64,000 bases of DNA, taken from assembly GCA_905178155.1 (NCBI GenBank), contig CAJINV010000002.1:1091809-1155808 (forward strand). The letters are read 5' to 3'. The notes below the pieces were generated by a model. That model made no database searches. It was not told the DNA's origin and saw only the letters and a list, made by a program, of their open reading frames with translations. The stretch comes from Amoebophrya sp. A120 (Eukaryota > Sar > Dinophyceae > Syndiniales > Amoebophryaceae). Numbering within the stretch: position 1 is the stretch's first letter; every line of letters starts with the position of its first letter. Shown here piece after piece: positions 1-12,589 of this stretch. A program made the translations under genes and the position numbers.

Positions 1-3000
1 CCAGAATGGTCAGCAACTTCTTTTCCTTTTCCGAATACAGGTCCTCTAACGTGAGAGGGCCACGTCGGCGTTGATGTTCTAGTTCTTCTTCCTGTGTCGT
101 GCCGCGGCGGCTTCGGGTGTTGTTGAGCGTGGAAGAAGCTGCAGATTTCCTGGTTTTAATTTTCTGCTTGCGTTTTCTCGTTTCTACTTGTTCTCCTCCC
201 TGTTGCTCCGACGTAGTTGTCCCTCTAGGCGTCATCATGAATTTCCACATCTGGCTCATTCGCTCCGGGAAAGAATATGATCCATGCTGCCCATCTGCCA
301 ACCTTGCTCCTTGTTCCCTTGATGTAATTCCGTGGTCCCCGTCAGGAGTTGCTGCAGCAGCGTGACCCAGTTGCCTCCGGGGGCCTTGACGACGTTTGGC
401 ACTGCTTTTGTAGTCCCGTTTTCTCTGCTGTAGGTCTCGTTGAAGATTTGACATTGACGCTGATCCCTGCTGCCGCCCTGATTGATGTTGAACATCTGAC
501 AGCACACGGCGTTGTTCCCGGTGGTTATTTGTGCCACGACAGGTTCGTTCTTGGCCACAGCTAGGCAATACCATCATCTCCGGTATCTTCAATACCGGCG
601 GTGGCGATTCTTGTTCTGTTGCACGACGAGGACGGGCGATGACGGCCGTAGGATTTTTGCCAACATTTGGTCTCGCCGTCCTCGACGGCCTTTGCCCGAC
701 GCCGAGGAGTTGCTCCGCTACTAGTCTTTGGCGCAAAAGCTCCTCGATGTTGCCGGAAGCTGCTGCACCAGAACTGGTAGCTGCCTGAACACGTACTAGC
801 CTTGGAGTGGAGGACAGAGGAGGAGCAGGTACTACTTCTGCACCACCACGGTCAACATTGAAGATTCTTGGCACAGCAGCAAAAGTAGAGCTGCCAGAAG
901 CCCCGCCTGCAAGAGGAACTGGCGCTCCACGCGGACTCGTAGCAGGAGCACGCGATGTTGAAAGAGGCCCGGATGTTAAAGTAGGGGATTGTTGGACGTC
1001 GAGCTGCTGGCCGTGAAGATCTCCACCTGCATGGCCCATCACGACCCCCTCTAACATAGAAGTCGGCGGTCGGTCGTGTATGTGGTCATTCGAAATAAAG
1101 GCGACCTGGTGAAGATTTGGATGTTGTGCCGCAGCTATTAAAGCTTCTGTAGATGAAGTAGAGGAGGAGGAGGAACTCGTCGAACCAGAAGCACGACCGG
1201 CAAGATTTTTGTCAGCACCACCTTGTTGTTGTCCGATCGTCCCACGGCCAGATGAAATTTTTATCCCGAGTTGTTCATCTTGCAATTCGTCCCTGATTTC
1301 ATTCCTGATATCGACAAAGTCGCTATGAACTGCAAAAGGAAAAGTATCGTACTCGTATAAATGCATTACAAATTTTCTCAGCATGAGAAATAAAATTTGT
1401 AATGCTGATTTACCTTAAAAGATAGATTTGTAATGCAAGACTTGCAGTTATACGAATACGATACTTTTGCACAGGATAGTCGCCTCTGTCCCACAATTTC
1501 CGCAGAACCTCGTTTTTGATGCGCACCAAGTTCTGGAAATTCGCATCCAGTCTTGAGGAATCTGGTTCCTGTCGCAGGGACGAAGATGAAGACGCGCCAA
1601 CAGATGAAGCGTGTAGTCCCCGATCATCGTTGTTTCTTGCACATGGAGGTGGATCTTCTGCTTGTTGCACTATTCCCATGATCTGTGGGGTCGTGCTGCC
1701 GAGGTGGAGCCGGTCTTGCGCACGGGATAAAGTAGTTCTTGTTGGCTTTATCCCCACCAGTTGCCCGCTCTCTTCGCAATACCAAGCAGACAAAAATGCC
1801 TGGTCAGTTGCTCGTGCTAGTTCAACATCCAAAGAGATGTCCGATGAGAACGCGGGGGCGCCACAAGTGCCTGACGGCGCTGAAGCTGATCCGCCGCCAC
1901 TATAACTTTCTGGGCCAGGACCAGGAGAAGATCCTTGTCTCGCCATCTCCTCCACCGATGGCGCAGCACTTTCTACTTCCCCAACCGCTTCATCGTCTTC
2001 ACAACTTTCATCTTCCTCACCGCTGCTGCAACTGCTTCCGCTTCTCTCCTCGTCAGAAGATGACGAACAGGACGGTAGAAGTTCCCCTTCTGACAATGCA
2101 TGTGATTCTTGTTCCGAGCAGGAGCCCGTGGAGCAACCACTTGGAAGAAGTTCGCCTTCCGACAACAAACCTGATGATGTTGATGAGGAAGAAGGAGCTC
2201 TGGTTTTTGAGTTACTCCTTGCGTTTTGCAGTGGGAAGTACAACAAAAACCCGAGGATGTTTCGCAAAAACTCCGCTCTTTCGTCCCTCAACCGCGGCGG
2301 GCCTCCCCCGGAAAAATTCAACTCGGAGAAGTAGTCTTTCGTCTCGGAAAAACTCAACACGTTGCCACTGATGTTCTTCACGTACTCGTCCCAAAAGTCA
2401 TCGACCGTAGCTTGCCCCGCGTTGGCATAGAACTCCGGGCGAATCGTGGCCACTACCGCTGCTTGAGCCGCCAACCCGGTGCGCCGCGATGGTCTTCTGC
2501 CGACTTCCCCCAATCCCCTCCCGGCTTTGCTACCAGAGCTCCGGCTGAAGAGAGGCGCGAGGGACAATTCTACGAAGAAGATTAGCCTTTTCAGCTGTTT
2601 GGCTAAATTCCTCTCTTCCCTACCCGTCCAGTAATCTTCCCTAGTACTGTAACTGTTTGCATCGGTCAACAGTTGCTGGGGTAAATTTGAAGCGCGGCAA
2701 CAGGGGCAACCGCGTTTCAGCGTCTCCAATTTTGTGAAAAACTTCGGCAGGATCAATTTTCCCGTCATCTGATTGTACTGGGCTTTCAACTTCAGGTGCT
2801 GGCGCTGAGATTGTTGCAGCAGTCTCAGCTTTTCGCTGAAGGGAGGGTGTTGACGATCAGCACTAGCACGCTCGGCAGCTGTATTTTTTCGACGACGACG
2901 CCGGTGTAGTTCTTGCCATCCGAGTTGTAATTTGCTTTCGGACTGCTTTTGCGATAGGTTTTGCAAAATCTCGCTTTGGAAATCTCGCGGAAACTTGTCA

Positions 3001-3785
3001 AAGTGCAGCTCCTTCTCGTAAAAGTCGTCGATTTGGTGTTTGACAAAGAACAGTTTTTTCTCTACTTGCATTTCCTCGTCATTTGTCAAGCAACTCGTGC
3101 AAAAGCCGTGACTAGTATTATTTCTCGTTTTATTTCCACCCTTTGCGTTGTACTCGTTCACGTTCTTGCAACTGTACGGGTAATGCATCAGTGGGTGCGG
3201 CTCCAGACAGATCGCGCAAACGTCGTGCTCCTTGTTGGGGAGAGGACCTGTGGCAGCTTTTGGGTTGCCATCTCTAGAAGTACTCTTACCTCCGGGACGA
3301 GGTGGTCGAAATGTCGCTGCCGGGGTCGTCGTGTGAAGTGTCCTCTTCACCTCCTCATCTTGGTCCACCGGCGCAGCCGCAGCCGCGCTACTAGCATTAC
3401 CTTGATTTCGACCCGCTGCATCAGCATCGGGTGTTCCTGCCCCACCGACGTGTTGTCGAAGTGGGAATAGAAGTGGATCTTCGATGCCACCGGCGGGGGA
3501 GGTCTTTCCACTCAGAAAGCGTGCCTGCGCCGCAGAGGAAAGCTGCAGCAGCAAGCCAATCTGGTGGAAGAGTTTCATCTTACGAAGCAGGAGCATCCGC
3601 GAGTTGCCTGTGAAGCAACCGTTGGAGTAGAGCATGACTCTTGTGCCCGTTTTACTTTTCTTTCGTAGCACGATCGAGTTCCGAATAAAATCGCTGGATG
3701 TAGTTCTCAGAGTGGAGCAACTAAGTAGAAGTGTGAGGACTCGCTTTGTGTTTTGCACACTTGCCTTGATCTCATCACGTAACAA
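1..3785 (-). CDS. RING-type zinc-finger protein (3' end beyond window)
   Basis: Exons 3785-1479 and 1318-<1, joined by removing the element at 1324-1478 plus one copy of its 5-bp repeat (GTCGC at 1319-1323 and 1479-1483). After the join the frame stays open for more than 430 codons to the window edge, whereas reading into the element stops at 1410. The exon 1 product has a split cysteine/histidine cluster: CAIC near residue 190, then HGFCTSC, then CPCC about 135 residues later, the C3HC4 order of a RING finger with a long insertion. RING proteins are usually E3 ubiquitin ligases; that role is inferred. The rest is Ser/Glu-rich low complexity. An in-frame Met at 3578 begins a signal-peptide-like stretch (MKLFHQIGLLLQLSSA), so the true start may be 3578 rather than 3785. 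Confidence 0.75.
1324..1478. mobile_element. ILE family A, acts as intron in the RING gene
   Basis: 155 bp, TAT...ATA ends, inverted arms around TGCAAAAG..TATCGTACTCG, inner GCATTACAAAT. Direct repeat GTCGC on both sides. Excision restores a long open frame. Confidence 0.93.
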
Positions 3786-6375
3786 CTGCGTTCGCGTTGT
3801 CTAAACGAACCCTAATAAAAGAAAATTGAAAGCATCAACCAAGAGGGCCTGCAGGCCTGCGATGAACTGTGGCCATGGGTTGTAATCAGGGGGGCAGCGG
3901 CAGTTTTTCTTTTTTTATAAAATAATTTCCAAGCAAAACACACCCTCGAATGAAAAAGAAAACGCGATCGTCGGATGCCGACTCACCTGTTCTAGTGATG
4001 AGTATGAATCTAAGAGTAAGAACCACTACTTCAAAGTTGATCTTGATCGAGATGAACAAATAAAACCAAATTGCAGGGCGTTATAATGGACTGGAGCTAG
4101 ATCTTGACTCCTCTACCACAGCACGGGCTTGCTTCGCCTTGGAATGTAAGCATGATCTTTGCGGCTGTTGGCCGTTGCTTGGTAGGCGTGCACAGTTCAA
4201 ACAAAACAGAGCTGTTCGCCACTCTTGCTTCCGGTACTACTCACGCAGCTAGCTAAACAGCAAAATCTAGTAAAAAATCTTGCGATGGCAGTTGTTCTTA
4301 CCTCAATGTAGACTGAAGAGCGAAGAAAAAATGAACACACGCAAGCCCCCTCATCCCACAAACTCTGGGCAAGTGAAAAACTCGCGAAAACGCCCGCGAT
4401 GGTGACACGATGCTGCTGGTCGGTGCTGATAGATTAGGCCTGTTGCTTCAAAGCGCAATTACGCTTCAGGACATAGAGCCCGCGCCACGCGTGGAGACAC
4501 ACGCCTGGCCCCGCGAGCAAAAGGAGGGAGAAGGGCCCGCTGTGCCCACGTAGAGGTTGGCAACCAGGCTCGCTCAGCTAACAGTGGGTGCTGGCGGCGG
4601 ACGGCCTATGCTTGTCGCGGCGGCATCACTCGACCCAATCAAGCCGAAGGGCTGGCTGCGCGATGGCGGCGGCGCCGAAAAATGCTGGCAAGCAAGCAGG
4701 CGCGAAGCACCTTCCCTGCCCCGCCCTCCGGCTCCGCTCGGCGCGCGCCCGCGTCGGGCCATACATTAGGCGGGGAAGGGCGGGGCAACGACAGGACCGG
4801 GCGCGCGGGGGGCGGCGATCGGAGACGGGCACGCAGGCGGGCACGCATGGCCTGCCACCGGCCGGCACTCTCTCCCACCCCCCCGCCCCGCCCGCCCCGG
4901 CCGGCAGGGGCAGGGGGCGCGCCCGGGCCACTCCTTACCTACGCCCGCGCCACGCCTACCCCGTCCAAGTCCCGAGCGGGGGCGGGGGCAAGCTAGCGGG
5001 GCCAGGCGCCGGCCGGATGGCGCCGCAGGCATGCACTGTAAGAAACTGAAACACAAAGAAAGGCCGGCCGGGAGGACCTTACTCACGAGCAAGCGCAATC
5101 CTACCCAAACCGCCGCCGCTGCCCCGCGCCTCCTTTGTCTTCAAATACTTCATGGCATCGTGGGCCGGGGCATCCCCCCACCCCAACACCCGAACGGGAG
5201 AAGCCCCGGCGACCGACCCCCCAAGGGCACGGCTGGCAGGCCGGGCCCGGCGCAGCGAGCCAGCGCTTGGGGAAATAAGCAGGCGATCCCCCGGCCGCCT
5301 GCGCTGCACACGCGGGCGCCCCCTGCCCCCCCCCGGCCCCACCCACCCCCCCATTGATTGGGGCGCTGGGTGCTTGGCTGTCCCACGGCGGTGCTTCGCC
5401 TTGCCGGCTGAGTTGCAAAAGCGGCGGCACGCTGGTGGCCGTCAACAGGTCACAGTCGCCACGGCCGCAGCCCAAGCGGCTGGCCGCGGGCCCGTTTCGC
5501 GCACGCCGGCATTGGGCCCGCTGCGCGCCTTGCCCCAAAATGCTAGGCCCCAAGGCGCGGCCGCGGGAGGAATACGAATATTGCGGCCGGCCCGCCGCAA
5601 ATACGCGAGGCGCCCGGCCTCCCGTCGTGGTCGACTTGCGTCATATTTGGGCGCGATTACACCACACCCAACGGCCGGGGTAGGGCACAAGCCGCAGCCC
5701 CGGAGAGGACGGCGGAGGCGCCCCGGCGGGCACGGTGCGCAAATGGTTGGCGCCCACCCGCCCGCCAGCGGCTGGCCCCATTCGGTTTGCCTCGGCTGTG
5801 GTTTCACAGGCACGCGCTGGGAACGGACAGAGGCAAAAGTACGGAGCTAGAACCTTACTTACTTGTCCGAACACATCATGCTCGCCGTGACACGCCTCAC
5901 TTGCGTGCTTGGTCCGCCTCAAGTCTCCCCAACAAACTGAAATCAGACGTGCGCAGCATAAAGTGATTGACACTGGCACTGTCATGTCTGCTTCCATGTA
6001 TAAGTAATATGTTCGTTCGAAAGAAAGTTCGTAGTTTCTACGACATCTTCATCTAAACCGTTTTCAAATCCAATCCTATTCGACATTCCGAACGTTACGT
6101 TCGTTCACCTCGCTTCAAGAAAAAACCAAAATTTAGTATCAATTTGCTCGATAGTTTAAACTTGATTTAGATTTGCTCCTGTCTTATTTAGCGGTGAAAA
6201 AAGTAAACTGTACTACTGGGGGCGGCATGAGTAAGAAAACATCTTCGGGTTGGGGATCATGTTGATGTCAAGCGAAAAAATAAAGCTCTGCGTATCGATA
6301 GGCGGGTAGGTTTGGTCGATGCGTGCAGAAATGCATGGTCGTGATGTATGTACTTTATTTGGACGAAGCTCACCC
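3786..6375. other. intergenic or 5'-leader region with GC-rich block
   Basis: No coding gene is recognisable. About 4440-5830 is very GC-rich, with overlapping open frames in several phases typical of composition bias rather than coding. Read on the minus strand it contains several donor-like sites: GTAAGTAAGG near 5858, GTGAGTAAGG near 5088, GTAGGTAAGG near 4937, GAGGTAAGAAC near 4299 and ACAGGTGAGTCGG near 3986. These could mark noncoding 5' exons of the RING gene downstream, or a noncoding transcript. I cannot place exon ends. Confidence 0.4.
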
Positions 6376-9300
6376 TCAATTCCCGACCACCTTCGTGACC
6401 ACCACATTCAAGTTCCCCTCGCGCAAGACAAACCAATCCGGTTCCCGTCCCCGCAGGGCTCCAGTTCGCGAAAACATGGCTGCGTCGGAGATAATTTCTA
6501 CTTTCAGATGCCGGTTTGCCTTGCTGCTTGTGCTACTTCCGGCGTAATATCAAGCGCAAAATTATCGCACTCGTCGGACTTCTTCTTGCAACAGCACTGC
6601 ATGACAAATCTCGTTTCTCAGCAAAGAAATCAGCATGACAAATTGCATTTTTCCTATCCTGACATCAAAACTTGTGATGCAATTCATACGTAGTCCGATA
6701 ATTTTGCCATTCATATTCCGTACGTCACATTGAAATCCTCTTTCCACCAATAGGGCCGGGTGTAGTATCCTGTCCAAAGTATCGCACTCGTATTAATGGC
6801 AATTATGCATTTACAAATCCTTTTCTTAAGCAGGTAAATCCGCACTACAAATTTTATTTTTCATGCTGAGGAAATTTGTAATGCATTTATAAGAGGACGA
6901 TACTTTTGCAGTTCATATGTACGTGCCGGTGACGGTTTCCTCATCGAATTTCTCCTCAATAAAAGCCTCTTCTTTGTAATGTGGAATCCCATCAACGGAG
7001 GAAAACGCGGGGTGTTTCGACGTATTTGTCTTTTTGCCGCCAGTAGTTGCTGTAGTACCAGGAAAAGATGTTGCGGCCGCTTTTGTACTACTAGTCTTGA
7101 TCACGTCTTTACTGATGTCGCTGTCCACTTCGGCTTTGCTATCTGCTCCTTCCCCGGCTGGCACCAAGACATCATTATCCTGTTTTTCAAAAACATCCGA
7201 GTTCAGACACTTTTCAAAAATATCAAATGTAAAAATGTCTGGGTCTGGAAGATTGGAACTTGTGATGCTAACTTTGGACTCTAGAAAAATCGGTATTGCA
7301 TGACCAGCAAGAGGAGTCTAGTTTGTGCTACGCGGGGAGGGCGTTTGTCATGCGGAGTAGACATGGGGAAGCCCTCTCAAAATCTGTGATGCGCGGCCGT
7401 GCATTACAGACATCCTGGGTCATGCAAAACATGCATGACAAATCTCAGAATGTTCCAGACCCAGACATTTTTACATTTGATAGAAAACCTCCTTCCCCAA
7501 CGTGAACATGGTTTCTGTTCCCCACGACCCCGCGCGTTTCCCGCAGGAGTCCGTGTATGTTTTTGTACTGGATGCAGTATTGGTTGCCGGAGCAGTAGTA
7601 GTAGAAGGTTCTTGTTCCGAAGATGCAGATGTTCCCTCCTCCGCGGATGAACTACCCGCCTCTACTGTCGTTTGATCATGCTCGTCCTCGACAACGCTCC
7701 AACTAGCATCACACCCCTGCGGCAAACAGCTGATCACCAATTTCCCCGTGTCTTTCAAAATCCGCAACACAGTATCAAATGTAAAAGTGTCTGGGTCTGG
7801 AAGAATGCAACGTGTCATGCTAAATCTGAAGCATGCAAAAATCTGTGTTGCATGATGACCAGCCTGGAGGGAGTTTCTCATGCAGGATAGGCATGAAAGA
7901 GATCGCACAGAATCTGTCACGCTAGGTCCTGCATTCCAGGCTTCGTGGGTCATGGAAAAGCTGCATGACAAATCGCGCATTCTTCCAGACCCAGACATTT
8001 TTACATTTGATACACAGATTTGAGCCAAATGCACTGCGCCCTGATAGAGAGTAATTGTACCACGGAACAGGTTAAAACGTAGTCAAAGGAGTTGTCTTTG
8101 ATGAAGGGCAAGTGCAGAGACTGATCGTAATTGACTTGGCAAAACTTCTGCTGCTGGTGCTGCTGCTGATGTTCATGATGTTGTACTCGGCTTTCAGCTT
8201 GATCGGAATCTTCTTTCTGGTGGGGTATTGTTGTTCCTTTTGCAGAAGCCGCAAAAGAAGAAGTTGAAGAAGGGCTTTTCATTTCTGTGCTTTGTGGCAA
8301 AACAAACACATTGTCCGCGGAGTATTTGTTGGCAAAGTCCACCGCTCCCTTGATGATATCCACACCGTAGATATGGGAGTGTCAGGATTGAAATCGACAA
8401 AGGTGAAATGATTTGTCATGCATAAAATGGATACCAATTGGACCCACAGTTTCTACTCAGTGCATGACAAATTTTATCCGTACCGGAGGCCAGTTTGTCA
8501 TGCTGTTTCGGGCAAAGGGGCTCCCCTCTGTGATGCTAATCAGCAGCCCAATTCTCGATCCTTACCAGCACTACAATCTGCCTCCCTTGCGTCCTCTGCA
8601 ATAGAGGCAATTTCTGCGCTGCATTTTATGCATGAGAAACTATTTCAACTCTGGCGAATTCGGTCCTGACACAACCATACTAGACCCGCACCCCGTACAG
8701 CTGCTGCAGCCACATCATTTTGTGGCCGCACCCGGAACCGAAATCAAAAATGGACTCGTTGGGGAGAAGCTGTAAATGGTGCGCGAGGGAGTTAATCATA
8801 CAGTAGTGCCGGGATCTCTGGTCGAATTCCCACATTTCGGTGTCGATATCCATTGCAAAAGTATCGTCCTCGTAGTAATTGCAGTTATGCATTACAAATT
8901 TCTTTCTCAAGTTAAATCCGCATTACGAATTTCATTTTTTTACACTGAGGAAGTTTGTCATGCGATTTCTACTAGTACGATACTTTTGCAATTTATAGCC
9001 GAATTGACAGGTCGAAAACAGCTTGTGCCTGTCCATGCGGTCATTGTACTTGAAAGTTGCGTGGTAATCTTGGTTTTTGAGGACAAGCTGCTCCTCCTCT
9101 TCGCCGCCCTCTTCATGTTCGGATGATGAATTTTGATTTTCAGAAATGTTGGCGGTTCCTTCTCGCGCTAGGATCGAGGGACAATGAAGGTGCAGTTCCG
9201 TATCGTTCGTCTTCATTGCTGCGAAGGCGCTCGGCCCTCCAATTTCTACCGCATCTTGTTCAGGAGCTCCTGCGCTATTCGTATTTTTCCCTCTGGTGGC

Positions 9301-11813
9301 CGCTGCCGTGTCTGTTTCTGCCTGGTGGTCCAGAAATGGATTTATCGCCTTTAAATCCCTCACCCGCTCACGACAGTTTTCGATCAGCTGTTGACTTGTT
9401 CGGGCGACGTTGCAATAGGCATCAGATTCCGCTTTCATCACGTAGCCAGTTTTTGTTCTTCTTATTTCGCCGGTGGTGGTGGTCTCAACACTTTTTTGTC
9501 CTGCTGAGGAAGAAGTAGCTGAAGAGGATGCAGTAGCAGTACTTGCTGCAACAGCCACAGCGCACGTATTCATATTCTCCCCACCGTTCCCGATTTTGTG
9601 GAAGTTCATGTGGATGGCGATGTCTTGCCGGTTTAGAGAAGAAAACGGGGTCAGAACGGGGTCGACGAAGATTGTTTCCGATGTTGCACTACTAGACTCG
9701 ACGTCTTTATTTCCTTGTTCAACATCCTTCCGCGCCGACGAAAAAATCCCCGCGAGCGCCAACCCCTTTGTCGTAAACTGACTGTACTCCGCGACCGTCC
9801 ACAAATTTTTCACGTCGGCGCGCACGTAAATGGAGTGATACTCGGAAAGAACCACAATCGCGGCGAGGAGAATGCGGTAACAAGTGGTAGCTTGGAGATT
9901 CGCAAACAGGGATTGCTCCTCGAGGAGGTGCTGTTTGCTGGCTGTTCTATTTGATGCTGGTTGTACTCCCAGCAACCCGGAGGTGACGTTTCTGGTCGTG
10001 CTCGCGTCGGTACTTGGCGAAGGAGTGTAGTTGTCAACAACGCGGGGTGGAAATTTTTCTGCGATTTCAGGAAGGGATCCAGATGAAGTTGAAGCAGGTG
10101 GTGCAGCAGCAGTAATATCTGCAGCTGCGTTCTTGGCACTGCTGTTAAAAAAGAACCAACGCTTCAAAATTTCAAAAATTTCGCGGTTTTGCTGCGTTTG
10201 GTCTTCAACATCAACATGCGGTGCAGGTCGACCAATTCCGATAACGGCAGTCGGCTCTGCTTTCGTTTTCCCTCGCCAGGTGGACTGGGCAGTGGTTGGA
10301 GGTCGTGTTTTATTTTCCTCAATGTGATCATCTCCCATCACCAGCTGCAACACGTTTTTCGTGCGGTTTCTCACGGGTATTAAATCCTGAACCACATCCG
10401 GAAACATCCCGTTCCGCAATTTTTCGTGCAACCGGGAAAACCACCTAACCAAGTCCCCGTCCCGGTTTGCGAAAAAAGGGCTGTTGTGCAGCATCTGGGT
10501 CCTGACGTGATCGTTTTTCCCGGCTAATAGCCTGTCGCGGTCCCGCGCAACCCCGAAAAACCGGTTTTTGGTCGTGAGAAGCTCGGCGGATGAGGTGAAG
10601 TTGGTGTATCTTATTTTCGTTCTGGCGGTTGTAGAAGATGAAGATCTTTTTGATGTTGTCAATACTTCAGAAGGTGGTGCACGCGGCGCTGCTTGTTCCC
10701 TCTTGCCCTCGTGCGGCTCCGCCGGCGGTGTAGTGATTTTGCTTCCACCGTGACGAGATGTTGAGAACTTGAACTTCTCCAGAAGGTCGAGATCAACAGT
10801 TGCATTTGGAGCTGCAGGCTTTATTGTGTTCTTGTCCCACAGTGAGTTAGAACGCCGCAGGTCCACTTGGTCCATTTTTGCAACAGGGTCAAACAAAGAG
10901 TTTGTAAAGCTGGAGAAAATCCCTAACCGTTTCCCGAGGGCATTCACGATCTGCTTCGCGAGGGTGACGACTCGAGTAGAAGTGCTATTGTTGTGGTCCT
11001 GTTCATCTTCATATTGGTCTTGGTAGTTCACGGAGGTAGATGTAGTTGCATCCCGATGATTTTCTTTTCCTTCCACCAGCTTCCAAAACTTCAAAACGGT
11101 TTCCTTCTGCAAGTTTTATTCCCTGAAAATTAAACATCCCCATCCAATTTGTCATGCAAAAAGTCTGTGTTTGTCATGCAAAAAGTGGATGGGGATGGTT
11201 TTGGTTAATTTCCAGGGGATAAGTTTCCGGCAGTCCTCATTCCTAGCACCGGACAGCTGGTCAGGGCGAGAAGTTCCAGATTGGTGGAAGACGAAGAGCT
11301 CGGCTGGTCTTCTTTTGGTTGTCCTCCATCTACTGCGGTTGGTGTTTTCTGGGGCTTCCTGGTACCATCTTCGCTTGTAGTAGGAGTGGTTCTTTTGTTT
11401 TTACCACTCGGACGAGAAACAACTACCGTGCTTGTGGTTTTCTTGGTGATGTCAGACGACGAAACCATTTCTCTTGCCATTTTTCGTTGGGCTTGTTTTT
11501 GCTCCCCCGAAGGCGAAGAACGCCGGTGTGGATCATCATCTTCTGCCTCGTCGGCAGGGCCCCGCAGAATGGTGCGAGAGCTGGCCGGCGCAATCAATTC
11601 TTCAACTTGCACCGCAATTTTGCCGCCTGGCGAACCGCTTCCGCTAGCAGCAACAGCATGAGAAGTGGACGACCACGACGTAGAAGACGATAGAACACCT
11701 CCTGCCCGCAATAACCCAGGTGTGGGTGATGTGCTGATGGGAGAGGACGGGAAAATCTGCTGTGCCAAGGCCAACCTGGCGATACAACACGAGAAGAAAC
11801 GGGGTCTGTGCAT
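6376..11813 (-). CDS. SAM-dependent methyltransferase with long N-terminal region
   Basis: Eight exons: 11813-11222, 11111-8998, 8841-8680, 8366-8013, 7767-7483, 7215-6918, 6760-6716, 6536-6376; 4011 nt, 1336 aa. All seven introns are ILEs. The C-terminal third is a class I methyltransferase: motif I IFDFGSGCGHKMMWL, then VYGVDII at the end of the next strand, an aspartate-containing SFDYVLTCS (motif II-like), and LRILKDTGKLVISCLPQG (motif III). It ends with a plausible C-terminus (EPDWFVLREGNLNVVVTKVV). Motif I and VYGVDII lie on different exons and only come together when the element at 8372-8679 is removed. The first about 900 residues are Ser/Thr-rich and contain no domain I recognise. 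Substrate unknown. The start at 11813 is the first in-frame Met; a later one is possible. Confidence 0.85.
6542..6715. mobile_element. ILE family A, diverged, intron of methyltransferase gene
   Basis: Arms carry GCAAAATTATCG and CGATAATTTTGC. Repeat TTCCG at 6537-6541 and 6716-6720, but five extra bases precede the TAT end. Removal restores the frame into the final exon. Confidence 0.8.
6766..6917. mobile_element. ILE family A, intron of methyltransferase gene
   Basis: 152 bp, TATCCTG...GTTCATA ends; flanks TGTAG/TGTAC (4 of 5 match). Frame continues across. Confidence 0.88.
7221..7482. mobile_element. ILE family B, intron of methyltransferase gene
   Basis: 262 bp; arms TATCAAATG..AAATGTCTGGG and its complement; flanks AAAAA/GAAAA. 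Inner sequence resembles the other family B copies. Confidence 0.88.
7773..8012. mobile_element. ILE family B, intron of methyltransferase gene
   Basis: 240 bp; perfect direct repeat CACAG (7768-7772, 8013-8017). Removal joins WLKSV to LRILKDTGKLV, a continuous methyltransferase motif. Confidence 0.93.
8372..8679. mobile_element. ILE family D, intron of methyltransferase gene
   Basis: 308 bp; arms TATGGGAGTGTCAGG and CCTGACACAACCATA; flanks GTAGA/CTAGA. On the coding strand the upstream copy would create a TAG stop and the downstream copy TAC (Tyr), so the junction must take its last base from the downstream copy. Confidence 0.9.
8847..8997. mobile_element. ILE family A, intron of methyltransferase gene
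   Basis: 151 bp; flanks GTCGA/GCCGA; frame preserved on removal. Confidence 0.9.
11117..11221. mobile_element. ILE, short C/G-run arm type, intron of methyltransferase gene
   Basis: 105 bp, the shortest found. TATTCCCTG...CAGGGGATA ends, inner ATTTGTCATGC motifs, perfect direct repeat AGTTT. Removal fuses two open frames in phase. Confidence 0.92.
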
Positions 11814-12589
11814 GATGATTTATGCCTGATGAGTGCTAGGCCGACGCAATAGAAGAGAACTGCTTCTGAGCAGGAAACATGAGCAACGCTTTGCCTTTGT
11901 GGCTAAAGCAGAGACGACAAAAATAAGAGTTCTTGTTCGGTGCCTTGTTCTCGTCTCCAGTGGCTCGCAGGATGACAAGATTATAGATACCGAAAAGGTC
12001 ACCGTCACGACCACGACGACGACAACGGGCGCGTAGACGTGTCATGCTTAGAAGCATCAACACCGTCACAACGGACAGATTCACAACTGCGGTGAACACA
12101 TACCACTAAAACAGGCGCAGTGCGCTATTACGCATGGCACGAACTTCGTGCTGTTGGCAGCGGTGCTCCTTTGGTTTGGATATCGATAACATTGCCATAT
12201 CAATCAGTTGTAAAAGTTATCAACATTAACTCCACCAGTCTGTCATAGAGATAGTCTTTTACAATCGATAAAAAATCCAAGTTTTTGCTGCCTTTGCCGT
12301 TTACATTTTTGGATGAAAGATCAAAATCTTCTTTGAGTGCTCGTAAAATCTAGCCTGACTAGGAGTCCGTCGGTACATCTTTGGTACATCGAGCGTGAAT
12401 CTAGTATAACGCCGTGGTGCCCCTCACAACAACTACATTCATAACATTGAGATGTTGATTGACTCAACTTCTGTATCTGTACGTGTACGTGTACCTCAGC
12501 AAAATTATCCGAATAATAAACATGGGAGGAAACAACAAGTGCCAACACACCAGAGCAGAAACGGAGCTAGATCATGGTCGTGGGTTTGT
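11814..12589. other. intergenic, no gene seen
   Basis: AT-richer DNA between two minus-strand genes; no coherent exon or repeat recognised. Confidence 0.5.

Noticed and set aside
1410-1478. C-terminal tail of the RING protein reading into the element
   Set aside because: Those residues are ILE sequence; the same peptide-like words (YRIR/YLLR) recur wherever family A is read through.
4588-5850. Overlapping open frames of up to 232 aa in all phases
   Set aside because: A consequence of very high GC content; Pro/Arg/Ala/Gly-rich in every frame, none preferred.
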